DNA from: Candidatus Enterococcus ferrettii
GTDB taxonomy: Bacteria > Bacillota > Bacilli > Lactobacillales > Enterococcaceae
Length of the DNA stretch: 64,000 nucleotides
Assembly: GCF_017377655.1 (NCBI RefSeq)
Contig: NZ_JAFREL010000074.1
Coordinates: 1 to 64,000 of the forward strand
Direction of reading: 5' to 3'
Shown: one piece after another, positions 19,993 through 28,967 of the stretch
Position numbering within the stretch: position 1 is the stretch's first letter
Layout: each line of letters opens with the position of its first letter
Program-made: the position numbers and the translations under genes
Notes under the pieces: model-generated
What the model saw: only the letters and a program-made list of their open reading frames with translations
What the model was told of the DNA's origin: nothing
Databases searched by the model: none

Positions 19993-20033
19993 CTGTTTTG
20001 GTCCTGTCTGATCTGCGAGAGACGACCACAATA

Positions 20034-20072
20034 TAAAAAAATACTCTGATCACCTTGGGGCAATCAGAGTAT
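20034..20072 (-). terminator. Rho-independent terminator of the flippase gene
   Basis: Minus-strand stem from ATACTCTGAT (20041-20050) and ATCAGAGTAT (20063-20072), followed on that strand by a T run. Confidence 0.8.
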
Positions 20073-20083
20073 CACAAGCCTAA

Positions 20084-21841
20084 TTAGCGCATTCTCAAAC
20101 GACGACGAATCCCTTCCACTCGAGCACCTAACAATTTGTCAGCGACACGTGTTTTCAAAGCTAAAACCATATAAGTAAAACCACCAGCAGCAGCAACAAT
20201 CAAGATAATGAGTAATGATTGCGTCTTGGAAGCTGGACTAAGAAAAATTTGACAGCCCCATTTGACGATCGTAGCAACTATACCCATGATGACTGCCATT
20301 CCAGCCATTTTCAGAATAGATTGCACAGTTGCTCGCATTGGAAAACCGGTAATCGAGTGAATTCGATCCAAAATGAATAAGTTTGCGACAAGCAGTCCAA
20401 TGAAGGTTGCTAACAAAGGTCCGTAAGGTTTGAATAAGAAGGTCAGCGGCAACTGAGCAATCACCTTGACCGCAATACCGATAAGCAAGAAGCTGACTGC
20501 TTGCTTATTGCCATCTAGGCCTTGCAGCATGGTAGAACAAACCATAAATAGGCCCATAATGATCCCTACAAAGCAAGAAGCCGCCAGTAATTGCGAACCT
20601 AGTGCATTTGGTTGATAAAATAAGGTATTTAATGGGTAAGAAAGGACCATCATTCCCACCGTAGCCGGCATCATTGCAAAGAAAAACAATTGGAAATTGT
20701 TAGAAGCCAAGCTGGCCAATCCGGTAAAATCTTTTTTTGTATAGCGTTCGGTAATTAATGGTAAACCAGCAGTTGCCATTGCGGTTCCTAAGGCAATAAC
20801 TACCATCGTCAATTTATCCGGGTTGGGTGAAATGTAAGCAAACAATTCAGCGTTTCTTTCGGCGGTATTGCTGGTTACCCACTGCATGATCTTTTCAAAA
20901 GAGTATTGGTCAATCAGCTTGAAAATACTGATGCCACTACCAACAATGATAAAGGGAACAGCCTGCATGACCATTTGAGTCACTAATTCCCGGCCTGAAA
21001 AGTTGATCTCATCTTTGCTTTCGCGTTCCATTTCACGATAAGTCGTTCGCTGCTTAAATAGTGAGAACAATAGCACGGCCATAGCAGCTACTACCCCAAT
21101 AAATGCTGCAAAAGTCGAATGAACTACCGCTGTTTTGTAGCTGCCGTGATTAATCTGCATAATCAAATACGCTGAGGCTAGCATATAAAAGACACGAGCA
21201 ATTTGTTCAATAATTTGCGAAAGAGCATAAGGCTTCATGTCGCTGTTTCCTTGGAAGAAGCCACGAATAACACTCATCATTGGGAAAATAAGCAGAACAA
21301 CACTCAGCGATCGCATGACTGGAATCAAGTCTGGATTTCCCTGGGATAACAGCGGCGCTCCAAAGAACATCACACCCGCAAAAATAATCCCGCCAATCAG
21401 CATGATACGCAGGGTATAGAATAACAGCCGCTTGCTTGTTTTAAATTCGTTCATAGAATTATAACGAGCGGTTTGTTTCGCCACGGCCGCAGGAATTCCC
21501 GCGGTGGAAATCATCAAGAATAGGGCGTATACATTGTAGCCCTTCCCATAAAGGACATTCGCGGCGTCTCCATGAGGCTGCATCCACATATACCAGGGAA
21601 TAACATATACTGCCCCTAATAATCGTGAAAAAATATTTCCAATGGTCAGCCAAACAGTACTTTGTACCATTTTTTCTTGAGTAGTCGCTTGTTTTTTTGA
21701 TGGTGAAGCAGTTTGCGTCGGCGGGGCCGGTTGAGCTGGCTGCTCCATCTCTTCTTTATGAAAACGAGACATACGGGAAACCAATGGCTTGCCCTGATAA
21801 ATCTTAGTCTCTAAATCGTTATAATCATTTTTTTCAGTCAT
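20084..21841 (-). CDS. MurJ/SpoVB-like polysaccharide (lipid II) flippase
   Basis: About 585 residues. A hydrophilic cytoplasmic head of some 60 residues (with a P/A/Q/T-rich stretch) precedes fourteen membrane helices of the MOP/PST fold. Helix 1 (STVWLTIGNIFSRLLGAVYV) and the blocks GIPAAVAKQ and GFFQGNSDMKPYALSQIIEQ are typical of the YtgP branch, which contains the Gram-positive MurJ lipid II flippase. The role is inferred from the family. ATG 21841 is preferred (GGAGAAAG nine bases upstream) over 21874. It is a single-gene unit. Confidence 0.87.
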   Translation of the reverse strand: MTEKNDYNDLETKIYQGKPLVSRMSRFHKEEMEQPAQPAPPTQTASPSKKQATTQEKMVQSTVWLTIGNIFSRLLGAVYVIPWYMWMQPHGDAANVLYGKGYNVYALFLMISTAGIPAAVAKQTARYNSMNEFKTSKRLLFYTLRIMLIGGIIFAGVMFFGAPLLSQGNPDLIPVMRSLSVVLLIFPMMSVIRGFFQGNSDMKPYALSQIIEQIARVFYMLASAYLIMQINHGSYKTAVVHSTFAAFIGVVAAMAVLLFSLFKQRTTYREMERESKDEINFSGRELVTQMVMQAVPFIIVGSGISIFKLIDQYSFEKIMQWVTSNTAERNAELFAYISPNPDKLTMVVIALGTAMATAGLPLITERYTKKDFTGLASLASNNFQLFFFAMMPATVGMMVLSYPLNTLFYQPNALGSQLLAASCFVGIIMGLFMVCSTMLQGLDGNKQAVSFLLIGIAVKVIAQLPLTFLFKPYGPLLATFIGLLVANLFILDRIHSITGFPMRATVQSILKMAGMAVIMGIVATIVKWGCQIFLSPASKTQSLLIILIVAAAGGFTYMVLALKTRVADKLLGARVEGIRRRLRMR

Positions 21842-21954
21842 ACTAACCAGCTTTCTCCAAAAAGATTCTTTCATATTTTACCTGTTATTTCTCATAGATA
21901 CAATGGCGAAAAGAAATCTTAACGGAATTCGCAAGAAATCGGTTACTTTGTATA

Positions 21955-21987
21955 AAAAGCCTCGATAGACTACTTCATCTACCGAGA
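21955..21987 (-). terminator. Rho-independent terminator of the AIM24 gene
   Basis: Minus-strand stem CTCGGTAGA / TCTATCGAG with T run (the AAAAAG at 21955-21960 on the plus strand). Confidence 0.75.
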
Positions 21988-21999
21988 TTTAACCATTGA

Positions 22000-22695
22000 T
22001 TAGCTGCTTGTAGAAAAACCATTGATTTGACTAGCAAAATTTTCAACGTTGCGGGTTTGAATATAAATGTCCCCCACACCATGGAACTCGTTGACAATTC
22101 CTTCGCCAGTTTTAAAGCCAAAAATACCGGAAGCCACTTTAATGTCGTAATCTAAAGAGCTTGTCCAAGCAATAACATGCTGATTATCTACAATCACAGG
22201 CTCTGTACCATCCAAATGGATCTTTTCCACATCACCAAAAGCAGAGACCAATAAATGGCCGGTGCCAGAAGTTTCCATGACGAACAATCCACCAGTTCCT
22301 CCCAGCAAGGCACCTGAAAGCTTTTGCCGCTTCATTTCGTAGGTAACGCTTTGATCACTAGCTAGAAAAGCGCCAGTATTTAATCTCCAGTGCTCTTGAC
22401 CCACGTCCAATTTGAAAATAATCCCTGGTGAGGGAGGTGCAACAGCAATCACTGAACCGTTCGATAATCCGGTTGCTGTACTAATAAAGAATCCTTCCCC
22501 GCTAGAAACCGATCGGCCCAAGGCGCTTAAAGCACCACCGATGCCGCGTTTCCCATTAGCATTCATATGTCCTTCTAATTCAATCTTCCCAAGTTCATAA
22601 ACCATTGCACCAGGCTCAATTCGAATCTGTTCATTCTGCTGCAACTGTATTTTTGCAATTGGCGCAAATACGCTGTCTGTAATTTCAACCTTCAT
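22000..22695 (-). CDS. AIM24 family (TIGR00266-type) protein
   Basis: 231 residues forming one AIM24/DUF124 beta-barrel: MVYELGKIELEG, the glycine-rich GIGGALSALGRS, the SGEGFFISTATG loop, GGLFVMETSGTG and GEGIVNEFHGVGDIYIQTRN are all family signatures. These proteins are widespread and cytoplasmic, and their function in bacteria is not established. No membrane segment or signal is seen. It is transcribed alone, divergent from a lone ABC ATPase. Confidence 0.9.
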   Translation of the reverse strand: MKVEITDSVFAPIAKIQLQQNEQIRIEPGAMVYELGKIELEGHMNANGKRGIGGALSALGRSVSSGEGFFISTATGLSNGSVIAVAPPSPGIIFKLDVGQEHWRLNTGAFLASDQSVTYEMKRQKLSGALLGGTGGLFVMETSGTGHLLVSAFGDVEKIHLDGTEPVIVDNQHVIAWTSSLDYDIKVASGIFGFKTGEGIVNEFHGVGDIYIQTRNVENFASQINGFSTSS

Positions 22696-22787
22696 AAATC
22701 ACCCTTCTTTCTTTAAAAATTATACCATTGGAATGATTCAAGCGGAAAAATTTTTGGTATGATAAGTAAAAGGTAGGAGGATGAGGT

Positions 22788-23570
22788 ATGGCAATTTTGA
22801 CATTTGAAGATATTTCATTAATCCGGCAAAAAAAAGTTTTGCTGGATACAATTAATTGGCAAATTGAAGAAGGAGAAGATTGGGCGCTGTTAGGCTTAAA
22901 CGGAGCAGGCAAGACGTTGCTGCTGCAAATGATTTCTGGCAATATGTGGCCGAGCAAAGGAAAACTTACCGTTTTAGGTGAAGTGTTTGGTAAGACATCC
23001 ATTCCGGATTTGACTAAACGAATTGGCTGGGTGAGCAATATTCTGCAATACCGTTTTCAGCAAAATGAAACGGCTGAACGGATTGTACTTTCAGGGAAAT
23101 TTGCCAGTATCGGGATTTATCAAGAATTCTCTGAAGAAGAGATGCAGGAAGCCAAAGACATTTTAACCTCGTTGAGCGGTAAAAATTTAGTAGGAAAACC
23201 TTACCAAGTATTGTCCCAAGGTGAACGGCAAGTTGTACTAATTGCACGTGCCTTAATGGCGCATCCTGAACTATTGATTTTAGACGAACCCTGTACGGGG
23301 CTGGATTTATTTGCTCGCGAAGATTTACTGGACCGCATCCAGCAAATCAAACAAAGTGAAAATGCACCAAGCTTACTTTATGTAACCCATCATACGGAAG
23401 AAATTTTACCGCTGATCAGTCACGTATTGATGGTTAAAGATGGTAAAATTTTCAAAAAGGGTTCAAGAGAGCAACTGATTACTGAAGAAACCCTAACACA
23501 ATTCTATACACGCCCGATTGATATCCATGAATTAACGGCCGATCGTCTGATGGTTATGCCGCGAAAATAA
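22788..23570 (+). CDS. Stand-alone ABC ATP-binding protein (YlmA/ModF-like)
   Basis: 260 residues with Walker A LNGAGKT, Walker B LLILDEPCTGLDL, the H-loop TH in YVTHHTEE and a modified signature LSQGERQ. The TRPIDIHELTADRL tail and the overall pattern resemble the YlmA/ModF group, in which the ATPase is not beside a permease. No permease is encoded nearby, so it may use a permease from elsewhere or have a non-transport role. The ribosome binding site is strong (AGGAGG). Confidence 0.85.
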   Translation: MAILTFEDISLIRQKKVLLDTINWQIEEGEDWALLGLNGAGKTLLLQMISGNMWPSKGKLTVLGEVFGKTSIPDLTKRIGWVSNILQYRFQQNETAERIVLSGKFASIGIYQEFSEEEMQEAKDILTSLSGKNLVGKPYQVLSQGERQVVLIARALMAHPELLILDEPCTGLDLFAREDLLDRIQQIKQSENAPSLLYVTHHTEEILPLISHVLMVKDGKIFKKGSREQLITEETLTQFYTRPIDIHELTADRLMVMPRK

Positions 23571-23626
23571 AACTTTACCGGTTTACTTCTAACCGATTGT
23601 ATCGTTAAAGTAATTAAACCTTCAAT

Positions 23627-23670
23627 AAGCACGAATCTCTATTAAGGATACTGGAGTTTTGTGCTTTTTT
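23627..23670 (+). terminator. Rho-independent terminator
   Basis: Stem AAGCAC-AA-CTC / GAG-TT-GTGCTT with TTTTTT, following the ABC ATPase gene. Confidence 0.65.
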
Positions 23671-23740
23671 CGTATTTCCAAAATATTAATATCGCATTTA
23701 AAATATTTGAATGAAAACTATCAAGATCTAAAAGTAAACA

Positions 23741-23778
23741 AAAAGCAAAAGCATAAAAAGTACACGCCTTTGCTTTTA
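23741..23778 (-). terminator. Rho-independent terminator of the oligopeptidase gene
   Basis: Minus-strand stem from AAAAGCAAA (23741-23749) and TTTGCTTTT (23770-23778), immediately after the stop codon of the minus-strand gene. Confidence 0.6.
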
Positions 23779-23781
23779 AAT

Positions 23782-25485
23782 CTAATTGCGTAATGTTTCC
23801 TCGGGAATTGCGGATAAATAATCCACAACACTTTGGATGACGCTCTTCATTGCAGCCGAATCGAAAGGTGAAGCCAGATTGCCTGCTGCGACTGTTTCAA
23901 GAAAGGTCTTGGTTCCGCCAATCTTACAAATAGCCAAGTAATCTTCCCAAATCTGTGGACTTTTCTCGATAATTGCCCGTTGCCAGAATTGAAAAGCACA
24001 GACCTGAGCTAAAGTGTAATCGATATAATAGAATGGCACTTCAAAAATATGTCCCTGACGGTACCAATAAGTGCCACGATCCAAATCAGCGGATTGTCGG
24101 TAATCCCGTTCAGGACAATATTGCTGCTCAAGCCGTCGCCAACAGTCTTTTCGTTGAGCTGGGATCCATTCCGGATGAGTATAAACCTCTTCTTGAAAAT
24201 GATCGACTAAAGCGCCATAGGGTAAAAACTGCAAAGCACTGCTAAGGTGGGCAAAACGGTATTTATCGCTGGATGAACCAAAGAATTCCTCCATCCATGG
24301 CCAGGTAAGAAATTCCATACTCATAGAATGAATTTCTGCAGTGTCCGAGGTAGGGAAGACCAGCTCGGGTTCTTCAATCCAACGTGAAAGATAGCTTTGA
24401 AAAGCATGTCCAGTCTCATGGGTCAGCACGTCTACGTCATCAGAGGTACCGTTAAAGTTAGCAAAAATGAACGGCATATGATAGGCATCGATAAATTCAC
24501 AGTAACCACCGCTTTGTTTACCGGCCCGACTAGTTAAATCCATCAGCTGCTGCTGGATCAACAAATCAAAAAAGTCACCGGTTTCTGTTGAAAGCTGATG
24601 ATACATAGTTTGTGCTTTTTCCACCAGCTCACATTCCGTACCCTGTGGTTTAGCGTTCCCATCAGGAAAAACCAGCGGTAAATCGTAGTAAGCTAATTCA
24701 GGAAGTTTCAGTCGATCCGCTTGCCGTTGATACAGCTCTTGGTTTTTGGGCACGATTTCTTCCAAAATAAAGCGGCGGAAGGCATGAATTTGACTGCGAT
24801 CATAGCTCCAGCGATTCATAGCGATATCACCATAGGCAACATAATTATCAAAACCTAATTGCTGAGCAATAGCTGTTCGAAGCTTGACTAGCTGATCAAA
24901 AATCTCATCAAATCGAGCCTCATTTTTAGTGAAAAAGCTTTGATAAACCTTTTGGACTTTCCGACGAGTAAAGCGATCCTTAGCGGTAAAGCAGGCTGAA
25001 ATTTCTGACAATGTGTATTTTTTGCCGTCAAAAAGCAGTTGAGCAGAAGCAATCAATTGCGTGTACTGACTTATCCATTCGTTTTCCTGTTGTTTTAGCT
25101 GGACTACCTGATCGTCCAGCAGGCGAACTTGATCGTTGGCAAGTAAAAATAAAGTTTCTGGAAAAATCTGTTTTAGCTCTGTTTGGAAAGGTGAGGTAAG
25201 CAAAGCCTGATAGAATTCATGGTGAACCTGGTCAAACAAAGGCTGATGCTCATCCCAGTAATCATTTTCTTGGGCATAAAACCGATCATTCGTATTCATA
25301 GAATGCCGAATATAGGCTAATTTTGCCATTGTATCTATCTCTGTCCTCAGTCTATTCAATTCCTTAAGTGCTAATTTAGCTGTATCAAAGCCTGACGCTT
25401 GAGTAAAGAGAGCTAATTGTTCTTTAAAAGTATTCCTGTAAACATCAAAATTCGGACGTTCGTAAGCAAATTGCTCAAACTGCAT
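23782..25485 (-). CDS. M3-family oligoendopeptidase
   Basis: 567-residue zinc endopeptidase. The HExxH core is present in VLTHETGHAFQSYL (about residue 350), with the downstream metal-ligand Glu in IHSMSMEFLTWPW. The N-terminus (FEQFAYERPNFDVYRNTFKEQ) and the length match the M3 group that is related to, but distinct from, PepF. It degrades short oligopeptides in the cytoplasm. ATG at 25485 is chosen for its GGGAGG site; an upstream in-frame start lies inside that site. Single-gene unit. Confidence 0.9.
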   Translation of the reverse strand: MQFEQFAYERPNFDVYRNTFKEQLALFTQASGFDTAKLALKELNRLRTEIDTMAKLAYIRHSMNTNDRFYAQENDYWDEHQPLFDQVHHEFYQALLTSPFQTELKQIFPETLFLLANDQVRLLDDQVVQLKQQENEWISQYTQLIASAQLLFDGKKYTLSEISACFTAKDRFTRRKVQKVYQSFFTKNEARFDEIFDQLVKLRTAIAQQLGFDNYVAYGDIAMNRWSYDRSQIHAFRRFILEEIVPKNQELYQRQADRLKLPELAYYDLPLVFPDGNAKPQGTECELVEKAQTMYHQLSTETGDFFDLLIQQQLMDLTSRAGKQSGGYCEFIDAYHMPFIFANFNGTSDDVDVLTHETGHAFQSYLSRWIEEPELVFPTSDTAEIHSMSMEFLTWPWMEEFFGSSSDKYRFAHLSSALQFLPYGALVDHFQEEVYTHPEWIPAQRKDCWRRLEQQYCPERDYRQSADLDRGTYWYRQGHIFEVPFYYIDYTLAQVCAFQFWQRAIIEKSPQIWEDYLAICKIGGTKTFLETVAAGNLASPFDSAAMKSVIQSVVDYLSAIPEETLRN

Positions 25486-25549
25486 AGTGATTCCTCCCAA
25501 CACTTTTCTTTAGTATAACCTATCAAATAAAAAAACAGCAGAGGAAAAA

Positions 25550-25583
25550 AGAGCCAGATAGGAATAACTTCCGATCTGACTCT
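25550..25583 (-). terminator. Rho-independent terminator of ald
   Basis: Minus-strand stem AGAGTCAGAT-GGAA / TTCC-ATCTGGCTCT with a following T run, directly downstream of ald. Confidence 0.8.
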
Positions 25584-25598
25584 AGAAAAGACAATTAT

Positions 25599-26732
25599 TT
25601 AATGAGCTGCGCCTTCTGTGCTTAACACCTCATCTAATGGCGTATAAGTCATTGATAAGTCCTTGGCCACAGCCTCCAAGGTTAATCTTCCACCATAAGT
25701 GTTGACGCCACGATGCAAAGCAAGGTTATTTTGCAGCAGTTCTTCTAGTGGGGTGTTCGTTAATAAGTTTGCATAATTTAAGGTACTATTGCTCAATGCG
25801 TAGGTTGCAGTTTGTGGAACGGCTCCGGGCATATTGGCTACAGCGTAATGTACGACGCCTTCTTTCATATAAGTTGGATCATCGTGAGTGGTTACATGAT
25901 CCACGGTTTCAAAAATTCCTCCTTGGTCAATCGCCACATCAACAATAACTGAATAATCAGGCATGCCGGCAACCATATCTGTTGTAACCAAGGTAGGGGC
26001 TTTATGTCCAGGAATAAGTACAGCTCCGATGACTAAATCCGCGGTTTTTAATGCTTCCTGAATGTTGTAACGGTTAGATAATAACGTTTGAACCTGATTG
26101 TCAAAAATCGTATCTAGTTCTTTCAAACGAGGAACACTAACATCTAAAATGGTTACGTTTGCTCCCATGCCTAGGGCAATTTTAGCGGCATTGGCTCCAA
26201 CTGTTCCTCCACCAATTACCACAACATTTCCACGGCGAACGCCAGGAACGCCAGCTAACAGAATTCCCTTTCCGCCGTTCACACGCTCTAAATAATTTGC
26301 TCCAATTTGTGAGGCCATGCGTCCAGCAATTTCACTCATGGGTGCTAGCAATGGCAAAGAGTTGTCAGCCGGCTGTACGTTTTCATAGGCAATTGCCGTA
26401 ACGCCGCTTTCAATCAATGCTTCTGTTAGTTCTCGATTTGCTGCTAAATGAAGGTAAGTGAATAATAGTAAATCATCACGGAAGTATTGATACTCTTCTT
26501 TTAGTGGTTCCTTTACTTTCATAACCATTTCTGCAGACCAGGCTTCTTTGGCAGTTTGAACGATAACAGCACCAGCTTCTGCATATTCTTCATCCGCAAT
26601 TGCTGAGCCTTGTCCAGCGTTGGTTTCTACCAAGACTTGATGCCCGCGACTGGTTAGATCAAAAACACCAGATGGCGGCAAAGCCACACGATTCTCATTA
26701 TTTTTAATTTCCTTTGGAATACCGATTTTCAT
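25599..26732 (-). CDS. ald: Alanine dehydrogenase
   Basis: 377-residue NAD-dependent alanine dehydrogenase, interconverting L-alanine and pyruvate plus ammonia. The N-terminus [20 protein letters not shown], the catalytic Lys in MVMKVKEP, the His in [10 protein letters not shown], the Rossmann motif [18 protein letters not shown] and the C-terminal [16 protein letters not shown] are all diagnostic. Length and start (AAGGAG before ATG) are standard. Single gene with its own terminator. It may allow use of alanine as nitrogen or carbon source. Confidence 0.97.
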   Translation of the reverse strand: MKIGIPKEIKNNENRVALPPSGVFDLTSRGHQVLVETNAGQGSAIADEEYAEAGAVIVQTAKEAWSAEMVMKVKEPLKEEYQYFRDDLLLFTYLHLAANRELTEALIESGVTAIAYENVQPADNSLPLLAPMSEIAGRMASQIGANYLERVNGGKGILLAGVPGVRRGNVVVIGGGTVGANAAKIALGMGANVTILDVSVPRLKELDTIFDNQVQTLLSNRYNIQEALKTADLVIGAVLIPGHKAPTLVTTDMVAGMPDYSVIVDVAIDQGGIFETVDHVTTHDDPTYMKEGVVHYAVANMPGAVPQTATYALSNSTLNYANLLTNTPLEELLQNNLALHRGVNTYGGRLTLEAVAKDLSMTYTPLDEVLSTEGAAH

Positions 26733-26981
26733 AGTATCACTCCTTTTTATGTTTGTAAGCGATTACTAGTATATTGTATCGAAGATCTTGCGAAAATCAA
26801 TTAAAATGTGTTAAGAAAGTGAAAATTCTTTTATTATCTTGCTGATCTTGTGAAGGAAAGAGCATAGATGGAATGGGATATTTTGAAAATAAAAAGATAA
26901 GATTCTCTTTCAATGAAAAGTTTTTCATTGCGAAATCCCTTTAAACTAGTGATAATAAAAGTAGAGTAAAGGAGTTTTTAT

Positions 26982-27380
26982 ATGTCAAAAAAAACCCAGA
27001 CGGATATTATAAAAGAACAAATCAGTTTTATTGAAGCTAGAATCACGCGTTATGAAGAGCTAAGAGACGGCTCAATGATGCGACGCATTCTTTTTGGCGG
27101 GGGCCGTCAGTCAAAATTAGGCTTTCTAGGTTTGGTGATTGGTTTGGTCTTGCTTTTATATGCGGTTCTACATTATTCTGCAGGCTTGGAAATTGGATTA
27201 ATTGGGCTATTATCGGTTCTACTATTAAGCTATTCACTGGTTCAATTAAATGTAATTCGCAAAAAGAATCAACCAGAACGGTTTGCACGTATGGTAACGA
27301 GTCTAACCCAAGAGAAAGGCTCCATGGAAAAGGAATTGCAGCGTTTATCTGCTGTTCATCGTGAAATTAAAAAGCAATAA
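26982..27380 (+). CDS. Small two-helix membrane protein of unknown function
   Basis: 132 residues with a good AAAGGAG site. A charged N-terminal helix (1-45) is followed by two membrane helices (about 46-66 and 69-89) and a charged, probably coiled-coil tail (90-132). I do not recognise the family. It is a lone gene between ald (divergent) and the Mga-like pair (convergent), with which it shares a bidirectional terminator. Confidence 0.75.
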   Translation: MSKKTQTDIIKEQISFIEARITRYEELRDGSMMRRILFGGGRQSKLGFLGLVIGLVLLLYAVLHYSAGLEIGLIGLLSVLLLSYSLVQLNVIRKKNQPERFARMVTSLTQEKGSMEKELQRLSAVHREIKKQ

Positions 27381-27420
27381 GAAGAATGAAAATGGCGCAT
27401 TTATGTGAACTTTTCACAAT

Positions 27421-27458
27421 AAAAGCAGTGGAGGATTTTACAAAACTCCGCTGCTTTT
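27421..27458. terminator. Bidirectional terminator
   Basis: Stem AAAAGCAG-GGAG / CTCC-CTGCTTTT flanked by A and T runs. It overlaps the stop codon region of the minus-strand Mga-like gene. Confidence 0.75.
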
Positions 27459-28967
27459 ATTCGTTCGTATATTCTTTTTCTGATAAATTTTTTCCACCAT
27501 GTGCTGAAGTTTGTGCAATTTGAAAATGCTGGGGCATGATTCAATGGCCAAAATTGGAGTAGAACAAGGCGGCAGGTCAATTTCCGAAGTACGAAGAATC
27601 AAGTCATGATTGTTAAGTTCTTCCAGATAGTTAGTTTGGTCTAGATAATTGAAGGTGCTGTGGGAAATTGTATAATTGCCGCGTACGGATGATTGAATTA
27701 ATTGAGCTAACAGACCTTCTCGAGTTGTAGGATCGGAGGCTACAATTAGTAAGCGGACGGGTTCATCATATTGCTTCATACCGGTTAGGCATTCCGGTAC
27801 AGCAGCAATAAGCTGATAAACGTAGCTATTTATAAATTCCTCTGATTGAAAACAATGGTACTTTGTTGTGAATCGCATGACCAACTGGCGAATCTTATGT
27901 ACACAATGTGCATGAAAATTTTCCAACAAATTAATATAATCCTGTTTCCCGTCACGCAATAGACTGATGTATTCCTTGGTATCAATATGATATAGATTTT
28001 GGTTGATTAACAGATCAGTCAACTGACTTTTCTTTTCACTGGTTAAGGGCTCCAGCAGCAAATCATCAAACTCTTCAACTAGCTGGTAATGATTGGCGTA
28101 TTGTTGGGATAAAAAATAATTGGTGAACAAGGCATGTCGTTTCTGCTGCTCACCCAATAAAACTAAGTCACAATATAAAAGCCAAAAAGACTCTTTCATT
28201 ACTTCGTGTGTATAGCTGATCCCAAATTCTTTCACTAATTCTTTATCAAATTCCCTGCAGATCTTTTGGTCTGGTGGTGTAACGTGTAAAGAGCTCAAAA
28301 AATATTGCGGGAAAAAATGGTGGTGCCTGATGCGTTCCAGGCTAATAAAAAACATCATCCGCAAGCGACGATACTGTGCATACGAGCAATTCAACTGATT
28401 ATTTTCTATTAATGAGCGTAACACAGCGTCGCCTTTTTCAAACAATTCATTGGAATAGCACAACTCACTTTTTTGGGTCTTTTTTTCGAAAAATAGCAAA
28501 TAGAAAAGATGGCGAATCGCTTTTTCATTTCCTACAAGACGATAAGGCTTGCGTTCTATTGTCAAATTCCAACAAGCAATTACGTTCTCCAATTCTGTAA
28601 GATGAGCTTGCAGAGTAGCTACACTGCAGTGAAGTGCTTTAGCCAACTTTTGCAATGTAAAAAATTCTTCAAAAAGTGTTATTTCCAAAATTTTGAAAGA
28701 AAGCGATTGGCGAATTAACGAAGAAATAAGGGCATCAATCGTTGCATTTTCGGCTACCATTAAGGAGTACAAACCGTTTTCGCGATGAATATAATAAGGA
28801 TCTTCATTCTGATTAATCGACCGGATATAGCGTGACAAAGCAGGAGGTGTACAATCTAGAAGTTGTATCAGCTGATCGCTTGTTTTAGGATGTTTAGAAT
28901 AGTATAAGGTTTCGATCAACAGCAGCTTACGCTGACTTTCACGTTTGAGCAAGCAGCGCAGGTTCAT
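27438..28967 (-). CDS. Mga-like virulence/metabolic regulator (second of pair)
   Basis: 509 residues. N-terminal HTH (about 8-60, TLYYSKHPKTSDQLIQLLDC) and the Mga HTH domain (about 80-150, LQKLAKALHCSVATLQAHLT, then RLVGNEKAIRHLFYLLFF) match the Mga/AtxA architecture, which normally continues with PRD-like domains and an EIIB-like C-terminus; VRLLIVASDPTTREGLLAQLI at about 420 has the strand pattern of the EIIB-like part. The start overlaps the stop of the upstream paralogue (ATGA). No adjacent surface-protein target is seen. Such regulators often respond to PTS phosphorylation. Confidence 0.85.
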   Translation of the reverse strand: MNLRCLLKRESQRKLLLIETLYYSKHPKTSDQLIQLLDCTPPALSRYIRSINQNEDPYYIHRENGLYSLMVAENATIDALISSLIRQSLSFKILEITLFEEFFTLQKLAKALHCSVATLQAHLTELENVIACWNLTIERKPYRLVGNEKAIRHLFYLLFFEKKTQKSELCYSNELFEKGDAVLRSLIENNQLNCSYAQYRRLRMMFFISLERIRHHHFFPQYFLSSLHVTPPDQKICREFDKELVKEFGISYTHEVMKESFWLLYCDLVLLGEQQKRHALFTNYFLSQQYANHYQLVEEFDDLLLEPLTSEKKSQLTDLLINQNLYHIDTKEYISLLRDGKQDYINLLENFHAHCVHKIRQLVMRFTTKYHCFQSEEFINSYVYQLIAAVPECLTGMKQYDEPVRLLIVASDPTTREGLLAQLIQSSVRGNYTISHSTFNYLDQTNYLEELNNHDLILRTSEIDLPPCSTPILAIESCPSIFKLHKLQHMVEKIYQKKNIRTNKSSGVL